DNA of 64,000 bases, taken from contig WOFQ01000001.1 in assembly GCA_012184525.1 (NCBI GenBank), positions 682,001-746,000 on the forward strand, given 5' to 3'. This DNA comes from Xenoacremonium recifei (taxonomy: Eukaryota > Ascomycota > Sordariomycetes > Hypocreales > Nectriaceae). The notes under the pieces were generated by a model that saw only the letters and a list, made by a program, of their open reading frames with translations, did not search any database and was not told where the DNA came from. Shown here one piece after another: positions 24,292-34,082 of the stretch (its first letter is position 1; each line of letters begins with the position of its first letter). A program made the position numbers and the translations under genes.

Positions 24292-26341
24292 ATGTCCGCC
24301 CCCAGACCTGTATCGCGGTGCGTCCAGCGCGGCGGGCGAGCCCTTGCCCGAGCTCAGTCACAGACCACCTCGTGCCAATGGCGGCCCTCGCCATCAACGA
24401 CAATCCGCTCCCTCAGCTCCTCGACAACCCTCCAGAACACACCAGCGCCCTTGCCTCCATCAAGGAGACGACCGCAGACCAGCGCCATCCGTCACAATGC
24501 CTTGCGATTCTCGCCGCGGGCGCTGAGCACCTCTGCCCGCCTCCGCGCAAACGAGCCCGAGAAGGCAGCCGAGGAAGCTGCAGAAGAGGAGGAAGACACC
24601 TTCGATCCCGCCTCGATTGAACGCGAGTCTGACGAGGTCGACGTCTGCATCGTCGGCGGTGGTCCCGCCGGTCTCAGTGCTGCCATTCGCCTCAAGCAGC
24701 TTGCCACAGCGGCCGGCAATGAGGACTTCCGTGTGTTGGTGCTGGAGAAGGCCGGCGACATCGGCGCCCACATCCTGTCCGGCGCCGTGATCCAGCCCTC
24801 GGCCATCAACGAGCTGATCCCGGACTGGCTCGACGAGGAGAACCCGAACCGCTTCGACGGCGCCACACCCGCCGGCGCTGACCGCATGCGCTTCCTCACC
24901 AAGACGGCTGCTATCCCCATCCCCGCGCCGCCGCAGATGAGCAACCACGGCAACTACATCGTCAGTCTCAACCAGTTCGTCAAGTGGTTGGGCGAGCGCG
25001 CCGAGGAGGTCGGCGTCGAGGTGTACCCGGGCTTTGCTGCCTCTGAGGTCGTCTACCACACGGACGGCTCTGTAAAGGGTGTCGCAACCAACGATCTGGG
25101 CATTGGCCGTGACGGCAAGCCCCGCGAGACGTTTGAGCGCGGCATGGAGTTCCACGCCCGGGTCACCATGTTCGGTGAGGGATGCCACGGCAGCCTCAGC
25201 AAGCAGGTCATCTCCAAGTTCGACCTGCGCAGCGATAGCCAGCACCAGACCTACGGTCTCGGCATCAAGGAGGTCTGGGAGGTCGACCCGGCCAAATTCG
25301 AGAAGGGGTTGATTGTGCACTCCATGGGCTACCCGCTACCCATGAACGTCTACGGCGGCAGCTTCATGTACCACTTTGGCGAGAACCTGGTGAGCCTGGG
25401 TCTCGTCGTGGCGCTCGACTACGAGAACCCCTGGCTGTCACCCTACGGTGAGTTCCAGAAGCTCAAGAAACACCCGCTCTTCCGCAACGTCCTCGAGGGC
25501 GGCAAGTGTATCTCCTACGGCGCCCGTTCACTCGTTGAGGGCGGCTTCCAGTCCATCCCCAAGGTCGCCTTCCCCGGCGGCGCCCTGATCGGTGACTCGG
25601 CCGGCTTCATCAACGTGCCTAAGGTCAAGGGCACGCACAACGCCATGAAGTCGGGCATGCTAGCCGCCGAGGCCGCGTGGAACGCCCTCAACTCGACGCC
25701 CGAAGGCACCATCTTCCTCTACGAGTACGAGGACGCGCTGCGCAAGTCGTCCATCTGGAAGGAGCTTAAGGAGGTGCGCAACATGCGGCCCTCGTTCCAC
25801 ACGCCTCTGGGCCTCTTCGGCGGCATCGCCTACTCGGGCCTCGAGGCCTACCTCTTCAAAGGCCGCACGCCCTGGACCCTCAAGCACAAGACCCCCGACT
25901 ACGCCACCACCAAGCCCGCCGACAAGTTCCCTAAGATCGAGTACGAGAAGCCCGACGGCAAAATCACCTTCGACATCCTCACCAGCGTCTCTCGCACCGG
26001 CACCAATCACGAGGAGGACCAGCCCGTGCATCTCCAGGTCGCCGACTGGGACGCCCACACCGACGCCGCATACCCCAAGTTCAAGGGCGTCGAGAACCGC
26101 TTCTGTCCCGCTGGCGTCTACGAGTACGTCGAGGACGAGAGCAAGCCCCACGGCGTGCGCTTCCAGATCAATTCCCAGAAGTAAGTCCCTCCGATGACGT
26201 TGTTGTCGATCTTGAGACCCTCATACTGACTTTGTTCTCAGCTGCATCCACTGCAAGACGTGCGACATCAAGGCCCCTCAGCAGGACATCAACTGGCAGG
26301 TGCCTCAGGGCGGCGAGGGCCCCAAGTACTACATGACCTGA
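24292..26341 (+). CDS. CIR2: electron transfer flavoprotein-ubiquinone oxidoreductase (ETF-QO)
   Basis: A mitochondrial inner-membrane enzyme that passes electrons from reduced ETF (fatty-acid and amino-acid oxidation) to ubiquinone. Two exons, 24292-26180 and 26242-26341, give 662 aa; the 61-bp intron has a GTAAGT donor and TTCTCAG acceptor. Residues 1-85 are Arg/Ser-rich with few acids (mitochondrial presequence). The FAD-binding motif VCIVGGGPAGLSAA lies at 118-131. The 4Fe-4S cluster ligands are Cys605 (FCPAGVYEY), Cys631, Cys634 and Cys637 (NCIHCKTCDIKAP), the last three encoded by the second exon, so accurate splicing is essential. The protein ends GPKYYMT, close to ETF-QO C-termini elsewhere. 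The ATG at 24292 is the first that leads into the presequence. Confidence 0.97.
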
Positions 26342-26492
26342 GCGACGCAATGCCCGCCCTGTGCATGTATGTGTGCGTGTTTGTGTATTTTGCATATATG
26401 ATACCTTTAAGATGTGTGTGTGTATATATGGCTCCGGGAGCATCATCGGCGAAGCAAGAAAAAAGAGGGAAGGCATATTGTTTGCAACTTGG

Positions 26493-26498
26493 AATAAA
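26493..26498 (+). terminator. possible polyadenylation signal of the ETF-QO gene
   Basis: The hexamer AATAAA occurs about 150 bases after the ETF-QO stop codon, following a GT/TA-rich tract near 26380-26430. Fungal 3'-end signals are loose, so this is only a likely positioning element. Confidence 0.4.
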
Positions 26499-29400
26499 AG
26501 CGACTTTATCTCATAAGCCTATTTTATTATGTCAGATCTAAAACTAGACCCGTCATTTTGACAGATGCGCACTGAGTTGTGGCGAGCAGATCTACAAGAT
26601 GGAGCAAGTCCGTATGTACAATGTTGTCATGGCAAGACACCGTTTGTGGAGAGGCTGCGGAGAGGACACTTACGCCCTTGCTTAGACTTACCCTCCTCAG
26701 CAACATTATGGGCATGACAACCGCTTACACTTGACTATACTGCGCATTTGTTGAACATCAACATTTGTGTCCAGTAGCACAACAAATATTCGGTATGCAC
26801 AACGCATTCCACGTCGTCCAGTTCATATTCGTAATCACCAGTGATGCATGCTTCACTTATGCAGATGTGTCCTCTTTCTGATTCGTCGAGGAATGCACGA
26901 CTTCAAGGGAGGAAGCCTCAAACGGCTGCCGCGGACGATATCGGGGGAGAGGGGGGAGGCGTCTCAGGCTGAGGCGCAGCCAGGGGACCGTCTATCACGA
27001 CGAGACACAGCAAGGCGATACACGAGATTGCGAGATGCAAGCAGCGGAGAGGGGGTCAGCGCAGGGTCACTTTGTCGCGGGCCAGGATCCTGGGGAAAAT
27101 GAGGCTCGAGCGGGTTGATATCGCAACAGCCCCTGCTGGACGCAAATTAGCCCGTTTCCGCACTAATGATGCGAGGTGCGGGTTCAGGGCGACGCGCCAG
27201 TCAGGGTACGAGAAAATTGTTAAGGAGGTACATGGAGGGCCGGGATCTGTATCTGGCACCTTTCTCCTAAGGGGTAGGTCTGATTGGCGATCCGTCGACC
27301 ATCAGAATTTTCGCGTCACCACTCGGGCGCATCCCGTCCGTGAGGTGCCCACGGAAACGTGTCCTCAAGACGGGAGAGGCTCGGCTGCAAGTTTTGTCGG
27401 CATCGAGAGAGTCAGTTGCCATCTCTTGTCAGAAGACGAGAATGCGATTGCGAGGCGCGCAAGTGAGGAGAGATTACATGCGTCGCACATGCAAGCACCA
27501 CGTCTGGGAAGCGACAGGATTGTGCAGCGTGCACGCTCCAGCGACAGGGAGGACCAGGGAGCCTGGCCACTCAGCGGCCGCAAACAGCCAGCCTCCTGGA
27601 CAGCGCGCGACTAGTGTAGCCTCATGCCAGAGACATGGTTGGTCGCAAGGAATGACTCACACAGACCGCCGGTGGCCACCACGGGCAGCAGAAAAGAAAA
27701 AGGAAAAATCCACCTGCTGCTTGTTGCCGCCCGGAAGGAGGAAAGAATCTTCTGGTGCTGTCGTGTCATGTCATGTCTGGTGCGCTGCTGCGATGTCGCT
27801 TGCGGATATCGTGGTGCTCTCCCGTTGACGCACGAATGTCTTGTGCTCGCGAGTCGAGGTGTTGGTGCAGAGTCGAAGCAGTCTCGACGCGCGTCGGATC
27901 AACTGGAAGAATCAGCAGAAAGGGGGCAGAGCGTGTTTCAGGGCGTCAGGGCGTTGTGGTGATGGTGGTTGGGGGGATGAAGAGGGGAGGGTTGGAAGGG
28001 GGCGCAGCTCGCGAAAGGGGGGAAAATGTGCAAGCAAGGGTTGCTTGTGAACGGAACCAGAGAGCCAGCGCTGGTCCAAGACGGAGCCCGAGCGGAGCCG
28101 AGCGACGGTTGCGTGGATGAACGGCGTCTCCTGACTGGCTGGCGTGCGATGGATGCAGCGGATGACGGCCTGTGGGTTTCGTTCGAACTTTTGGGGATGA
28201 GGTCCGGCGACGGCGACCGGGGGGGCAAACGAGGACTCCTTTGGGCTCCAGGGTGGGTGTTGGGGGCGACGAGAGAGCACGACTCTTGTACGCTTCCTGG
28301 GATGCTTGGGCGCCATTTTGACTCCGTGAGGGGGGGCGATGGAAAAGCCAAAAAGCAACCCAAGGCCCATCTCGGCTGGGAGACGGAGATGGCGGTCCAT
28401 AATTTCCAAGGCCGGGCTGGACGCGGTTGCTGGGCGCTGACGCTGACGCCGAGGATCCCAGACCCAAGGATGAGCCGGGCCCGTGATTGGCAAACACCAG
28501 ACGCGACCCCGTCAAGCAAGAAGCAGGATTGCCTGAGGAGGCCCTCCTTCTCCCGCTCCAGGGGCAGCGCCGCCCCAGATCCCTTATCGTGAGTTTCGTG
28601 TGTGTGCGGGTGCGCGAGTCGTCCTGTCGTCGTCGGGTCGAATGTAGGTTTCGCTGATCGGAGGACGATGGAAGTATCCCATCTCTGACTTCGAGAGGCG
28701 CGGCAGCGGCAGACGGCAGGTGATGGAGAGCCCGGGAGCGATGATGCACCCGTTGCTTTCCACCCAAGCAGACGCCAGGTTGATCGTCGAGGAGGTTGGT
28801 TGTTTGCTGAGATGACGGAGAGAGAGAAGAAGGAAGAGGAGGGCAGCAGTGTGAGCGAGAGGTAAGGAGGAGGCAGTGGGAAAACTGGGTTTGTGCGTTT
28901 GCTGCGCCCGTGTTTGCAGCTCCCTGCCTCCAGCCACTGGACAGTTACAAGTATGCAGCGACTCAATCAAGTCCAGGCCCTGTCAGCGCTGCTGCGTGCC
29001 GCTGGAGGCTACTGGGCGGGTGCTGAAGTGCCGAGGCCCTGAGGTGCTGCTGCTGCTGGGTCCGCCCCAACTGAGGTGCAATGCGATGCTCGCTGAGGCC
29101 CCTCTGGAGCGAGTCCGGGGCTACTTGAGGCCAGATACGGCGCGACTTCAGGGGCTCTAGGGCCTGGGCTGGGGTGCGATGTGGAAAAAAAGGAGATAAA
29201 ATCATGGCTGCGACGCGCTCCCATTGGCGGCGCATGACTTAGCGCCACCACTAGCGGCCCCGCCCAGCCTGCCAGCGCCGACGCCACAGACCGAGTGGTT
29301 GCCAGTGGTTGCCTGGGGGGTCCTGCACTGCTCCCGCCTGGCCACCGGGCGGCCAAAATTATAAGAACCCAGCGCTCCCCTCGCCCGCCTGAGTCGAGAA

Positions 29401-30109
29401 TCTCGCGCGGAACTCCCGACCGACGGCCTTACGTTATCCCATTCACGTCTGGCCCTTCACCTAATTTTCCACCCCCACGACGTCACCACTGACCCCCCCT
29501 CACCATCCCACCTCTCATTTGCTGCACCAGGCCTGACTTCTTTGTCACCCTCCGTCGCTGCAATAAGAAAGTCGACTTCATTCTCACTTGACATTGCTGT
29601 CGACCAGTGAAGAATCGTCTCTCACCCTCCTCTCTTCCTCTCCCTCACCTCCCCCACTCGCCACGTTGCCGCTTCTCCTCCAGCGCACGTGAGCTCGCCC
29701 TCTCTTGTTTGGAACAAAGCAGAAAAAGGAAGAAAAAAGAATCCAGCCGACGCCGGAACCAGGCCAAAGAACTGGAATACGTTCCTTGATCCTCCGTCGC
29801 TCCTTGCACGATATCGATCTCGTTGAGAAACCCTCCGACGACGCAGACCGGAAAGCGAGCCCGCCGTCGTTACCGTCCCCGTCGCCGATACCTCCGAGTC
29901 GGTTCGTGTTGTGTAGAACAACAGTAGAAAGAAGAAAGACGTCGCTGTGAAGTGTGAAGAAGTGCTGGGTGCCGATTTATTCCATCAATCATCGAATCGG
30001 ATTATCCTGCCGGGACAGTTTTGTAGGGGAGACATTCACTTGTTCATCTCCCGCGATTGGTAGGTCGCCGCTCCTTCCCTGATTCACTGCACCGCCACCC
30101 GCGCCGCAC

Positions 30110-30116
30110 TATATAA
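30110..30116 (+). promoter_or_regulatory. TATA box upstream of the TBP gene
   Basis: TATATAA is read directly 256 bases before the TBP start codon and is followed by a C/T-rich initiator-like stretch (30119-30160). The spacing implies a leader of roughly 200 bases. That TBP may act on its own promoter is inference. Confidence 0.5.
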
Positions 30117-30371
30117 GGCCCATTTCTCCTCCCGCTGCCAAACTTCCTCCTTTCATCACCTCACGGCAAAAACAACAGTCGTTGCCTCGCCGTTGCCTCA
30201 CCCCGATTTCCTGGATTTCCCACCAACGCCGCTCTCGTAGCGATCCCGTTCGGTGCGGAGCATTCTCGAGCATCATCTTGGGCATCTGAGGCTAATATTG
30301 TTGATCGCTAGATCTGTTCGGCCTCTTCTCCCGACCCTCTCGTGCATCTCGATAGCCAGCCAACCTTCATC

Positions 30372-31307
30372 ATGGAGGGCATCCAGACGCACCCGTCCAA
30401 CGCGGCGCAAGCCAAGGCCTTCACTGCGCCCGGCTCGCTGTCGTTCCCCGGGGCAACCAACGAGCTGAATCCTGCTGCTGGCAACGGAAACGCTCAGTTG
30501 CCCGCTCCCAACGGCCAGCAGGCGGCAAACGGAAATGGGGTGACTCCCGCCACTCCTGCTGCTACGCCTGCTGCCAACCAAGGACCCAGTGGCATCACGC
30601 CTACCTTGCAGTATGTATCCCACTGAGTGTCTTTTATGAAAGCTCGGTGAGGCTTATCACGCAAATCAAAAGGAACATTGTGGCAACCGTCAATCTTGAC
30701 TGTCGCTTGGATCTCAAGACCATCGCGCTGCACGCGCGAAACGCCGAGTACAACCCAAAGGTACTACTCACTGATGGGACTGAAACTGCTTGCGAAAACA
30801 AAAAGCTAACAAGACCAGCGTTTCGCCGCCGTCATTATGCGAATTCGTGAGCCCAAGACCACGGCCCTCATCTTCGCCTCCGGCAAGATGGTCGTGACAG
30901 GTGCCAAGTCGGAGGATGACTCGAAGCTCGCCTCGAGGAAATACGCCCGTATTATCCAGAAGCTCGGTTTCAACGCCAAGTTCACCGACTTCAAGATCCA
31001 GAACATAGTGGGCTCTTGCGACATCAAGTTTCCCATCCGACTTGAGGGTCTGGCTTCTCGCCACCACAACTTCAGCTCCTACGAGCCTGAGCTGTTCCCT
31101 GGTCTTATCTACCGCATGATCAAGCCGAAGATTGTGCTCCTTATCTTCGTCAGCGGCAAGATCGTCTTGACAGGTGCGAAGGTCCGAGAGGAGATCTATC
31201 AAGCCTTCGAGATGATCTACCCCGTCTTGCAGGGTATGTTTGGCATTTGTAACATTGTTTACTATCGACAGGAAACTAATTAGACTACAGATTTCCGCAA
31301 GGTTTAG
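30372..31307 (+). CDS. SPT15: TATA-box-binding protein (TBP)
   Basis: TBP nucleates the preinitiation complex for all three nuclear RNA polymerases. Four exons, 30372-30610, 30673-30760, 30819-31233 and 31291-31307, give 252 aa; introns are 62, 58 and 57 bp with GTATGT/GTACTA donors. The last exon encodes only the end of DFRKV. Residues 1-79 are a variable Ala/Pro/Asn/Gln-rich N-terminus. The conserved saddle follows as two direct repeats: [48 protein letters not shown]... and the second beginning QNIVGSCDIKFPIRLEGLASRH. DNA-contacting motifs such as GKMVVTGAKSEDDS and SGKIVLTGAKVREEIYQAF are intact. The order and length match fungal TBPs. Confidence 0.98.
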
Positions 31308-32269
31308 ACTTGCGTTTGCGCGCTACAGTCACTCTGCGTTTACACCTCTTTGACGTGTATGACTAGACAACCGTCACGATTTCACGACTCTTCTTCCGTT
31401 TTGCGATACCTCTTGCAGAGGGATGCTAGGCCATAAGCATCCACTCTGTCGAGGTCGCATTCTGTAACACCTTGATTTGATTTTATGCTTTCACTGCATT
31501 GCATCGGCGTTGGCGAGGGCGGCTAGGAGGGGATCCTTTACTTGCGAATGGTTTGGTTTTAGGGGGCAAAAGAACAAGACAACTCATCCCGCGACACAAC
31601 ATAGATTGTCCGCACCAGTCTTGTGGCGCTTGCGCACACTCGACTTGGAGCGTTTTTTAATTTCGAAAGGGAGCTGAGAGATGTGAAGCGAGGCAACCGA
31701 CCGAGAGTTGCAGGTGCCGAGGATGAACATCGCACGGAAACTTGCTGAGTTTCGGCCGTTGGCCAGCGAAAACAAGGCGTCTGGTCTACCAGATTGCCCA
31801 AAAGGAGACAGAGGTTCTTGGCTGTTCATTTATGATCGTCAAGCAAGTCGGAAACTGGGACGGTATTCTCGTGGAGAGTACGAGGTTCACACTTGTGTTC
31901 CTAGATCCTTCGTAGTTTTAGCTCAATCAGACTTGAGATTTCCTCTGAAACACGTCCCCATATGTTACTTGCTTGTATTGTCCCTGCTGATTCAATGAGA
32001 TGTTGTGTTGAAGACTCGGTGTTCTGAGAGTTGGTTGAAGCATGCCGTCTCGGACACACCGATTGTCGGCCCATTCCCGCGATGTCAAGACTTTCGAACG
32101 GAGGGTGCCGGTAACGGTAAGTGGAACCGGAGGGAGTCGTCGACTACGGTATGTCAAGCCGGTCCGGCAACTCTCCTCTTATCGGAGGGGCATGAACTGA
32201 CGATCCTGCACAAACAAGTCAACGAACTGCAATTGCAAACCTCTGTGGCCAAACCTCGCTTTGCCAACC
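31308..32269. other. intergenic region between TBP and the FAD oxidoreductase
   Basis: Nearly 1 kb with no supported gene. Short open frames on both strands lack ATG-initiated, family-like translations. It should contain the TBP 3' end and the promoter of the next gene. Confidence 0.5.
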
Positions 32270-33697
32270 ATGGAGAAGGCTCCCTCGTCCATCCTCATCA
32301 TCGGCTCGGGTGTCTTCGGCCTCAGCACGGCCTGGGCGCTCACCAAGCGAGTGGGCTTCGCGAACACCTCCATCACCGTGGTCGATAGCTGCGGCGGCGA
32401 GTTCCCTCCGGAGGACGCAGCAAGTGTCGACTCGTCGCGCATCGTGCGAGCAGACTATGCCGACCCGTACTATGCGGCGCTGGCGGCTGAGGCCCAGGAG
32501 CAATGGCGCCAACAAGGCGACAACGAGCTCGGCGGTCAGGGCCGGTATTCGGAGTCGGGCTTCATATTGACGGCCAACGAACCGCCGCCGGGATACGCCA
32601 TCAAGAAGTCGGGTTTGGACTATACCAAGGAGAGCTGGGCGAATGTGGCCTCCATTGCGCAGCGGACGGGGTTGCCGATGGACAAGATCCAAAGGCTGGA
32701 GAGCACGCGAGCCATGCAGGAGTTCTTGAAGACGGACGGCCACCCGGGAGACTGGGGATATTTCAACGGGTTGTCGGGCTGGGCCGATGCCGGCAAGGGC
32801 ATGAAGTGGCTTTATGGGCAGGTCAAGGCCACCGGAAAGGTGAAGTTCGTGGATGCCCGCGTCGAAGAGCTGGTAACCGAGGGCGATCGAGTCGCCGGAG
32901 CCAAGGTGGCTGGCGGGCACATCTTGAAGGCCGATGTCGTCCTTGTTGCCGCCGGAGCCTGGACAGGGTCTCTGGTCGATCTAAGAGGCCGCACCGAGGC
33001 GACGGGCCACGCGGTCGCGTACATGGACATCACCGCCGAGGAGCAGAAGGCGCTCGACGATTTGCCCGTGGTATTGAACTTGAGCACGGGGCTCTTCGTC
33101 ATCCCGCCGCGGGACCAGGTTCTGAAGATTGCCCGCCACAGCTTCGGATACCTCAACCCCGTCACCATCCGCACCGCCCTCCCGCCTTCTCCCAAAGACC
33201 CTCGCGTGCCTATCGTGGCATCACAGCCATTCACATCACGCAACGACAAGGCCAATCCGTTCCCTGCCGAGGCCGATGTTGACCTGCGAAGGGCATTGAC
33301 AGATCTGATCCCTGTGCGTGGGCTGGAATCCCGGCCGTGGAAACAGACGCGTATCTGCTGGTACTCGGACACGCGTGACGGCGAGTGGCTGGTGGACTGG
33401 CATCCCGGGTGGAAGGGCTTGTTCGTAGCGACCGGCGACAGCGGCCACGGCTTCAAGTTCCTGCCCAACCTGGGCGAGAAGATCGTCGACTGTTTGCAAG
33501 GCCAGGGCGGCGAGTTGGGGCAGAAGTGGCGATGGCGGGAGATGGAGAACGACGGGGTAGGACGGGAGGTGAAGGGCGTGTACAAGGGACTGATCACAGA
33601 GGACGGGAGTCGCGGAGGGAGTCCCGGAATGGTGTTGAGGGAAGAGTTGGAGAAGGGGAGGAGGGCTCAGGGAGGCGGGCTTAAGGGCAAGCTGTGA
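32270..33697 (+). CDS. FAD-dependent amine oxidoreductase (FAOX / sarcosine oxidase / pipecolate oxidase superfamily)
   Basis: A single-exon gene of 475 aa in the DAO fold family, which oxidises secondary amines such as fructosyl amino acids, sarcosine, pipecolate or saccharopine. The ATG at 32270 has A at -3 and leads directly into SSILIIGSGVFGLSTAWAL, the Rossmann FAD-binding motif (GxGxxG at residues 12-17). The Asp at the end of the second beta strand (ITVVDS) and the SSRIVRADY motif are present. VLVAAGAWTG near residue 227 and the C-terminal GLFVATGDSGHGFKFLPNLGEKI are family hallmarks. The segment where FAOX enzymes carry the covalent-FAD cysteine (KICDE) reads KIARHSFGY here, so FAD may be bound non-covalently. 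The substrate cannot be told from sequence alone. No peroxisomal SKL is seen; the C-terminus is KGKL. Confidence 0.88.
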   Translation: MEKAPSSILIIGSGVFGLSTAWALTKRVGFANTSITVVDSCGGEFPPEDAASVDSSRIVRADYADPYYAALAAEAQEQWRQQGDNELGGQGRYSESGFILTANEPPPGYAIKKSGLDYTKESWANVASIAQRTGLPMDKIQRLESTRAMQEFLKTDGHPGDWGYFNGLSGWADAGKGMKWLYGQVKATGKVKFVDARVEELVTEGDRVAGAKVAGGHILKADVVLVAAGAWTGSLVDLRGRTEATGHAVAYMDITAEEQKALDDLPVVLNLSTGLFVIPPRDQVLKIARHSFGYLNPVTIRTALPPSPKDPRVPIVASQPFTSRNDKANPFPAEADVDLRRALTDLIPVRGLESRPWKQTRICWYSDTRDGEWLVDWHPGWKGLFVATGDSGHGFKFLPNLGEKIVDCLQGQGGELGQKWRWREMENDGVGREVKGVYKGLITEDGSRGGSPGMVLREELEKGRRAQGGGLKGKL

Positions 33698-34082
33698 TAT
33701 GTGATATGAGATTAGACATTCATACATGTGCAATAGAACATATGAAGAAATACAAACCGAGCAGGCAAACGGGTGGTGTAAAATATTGTAAAAGACTGAG
33801 TTCGAGCTGCCGGCCACAGTAGGACCCGCGATTGCTTTATATACAAGGCAAGGATTCCTGACAAACGTTCGATTCCCGGGCATCCTCGTGGTACTGCCAC
33901 ATGATGGCATCGCTATAGCGGGGCATATGCACGTACCAGCTCCGACCCGGTGAATCGCTGGTCGGCGATGTAGGACAGCTACCTTACAAACGAATCCATC
34001 TTCGCAGTCTCTTGTCAACAGGCATTCGCTCACTCTCGCTACATGATGCTCCTACGGCACACCGAATCATAGCCTCCTCGCC
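33698..34082. other. intergenic gap between FAD oxidoreductase and SR140-like gene
   Basis: 385 bases, AT-richer near 33700-33790, with no gene. It serves as 3' region and compact promoter for two co-oriented genes. Confidence 0.55.

Larger units (their letters stand above)
26342..30371. other. 4-kb region without a supported gene; TBP promoter and leader at its right end
   Basis: Bases 26342-26540 are the ETF-QO 3' region. From about 26800 to 29350 the sequence is purine-rich on the + strand (C/T-rich on the minus strand), and several minus-strand frames are open at once, notably 27938-28966. This is what a compositional skew gives and I do not call a protein. From about 29450 to 30370 the skew reverses to C/T-rich on the + strand, fitting the TBP promoter and leader. 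A perfect 10-base duplication (AGTGGTTGCC) sits near 29293-29313. A noncoding minus-strand transcript from 28970 leftward is possible but unproven. Confidence 0.5.

Noticed and set aside
27072..27614. 180-codon + strand frame
   Set aside because: No codon bias like that of the confirmed genes, no recognisable domain, and no leader-like sequence before it.
27938..28966. 342-codon minus-strand frame in the ETF-QO/TBP gap
   Set aside because: All three minus-strand frames are largely open here because the strand is C/T-rich. The translation is Ser/Pro/Arg-rich without secondary-structure pattern. A noncoding transcript remains possible.
33864..33885. GTTCGATTCCCGGG sequence resembling a tRNA T-loop
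   Set aside because: The 5' arm cannot pair with the 3' arm and no D-arm or anticodon arm is placed correctly upstream.
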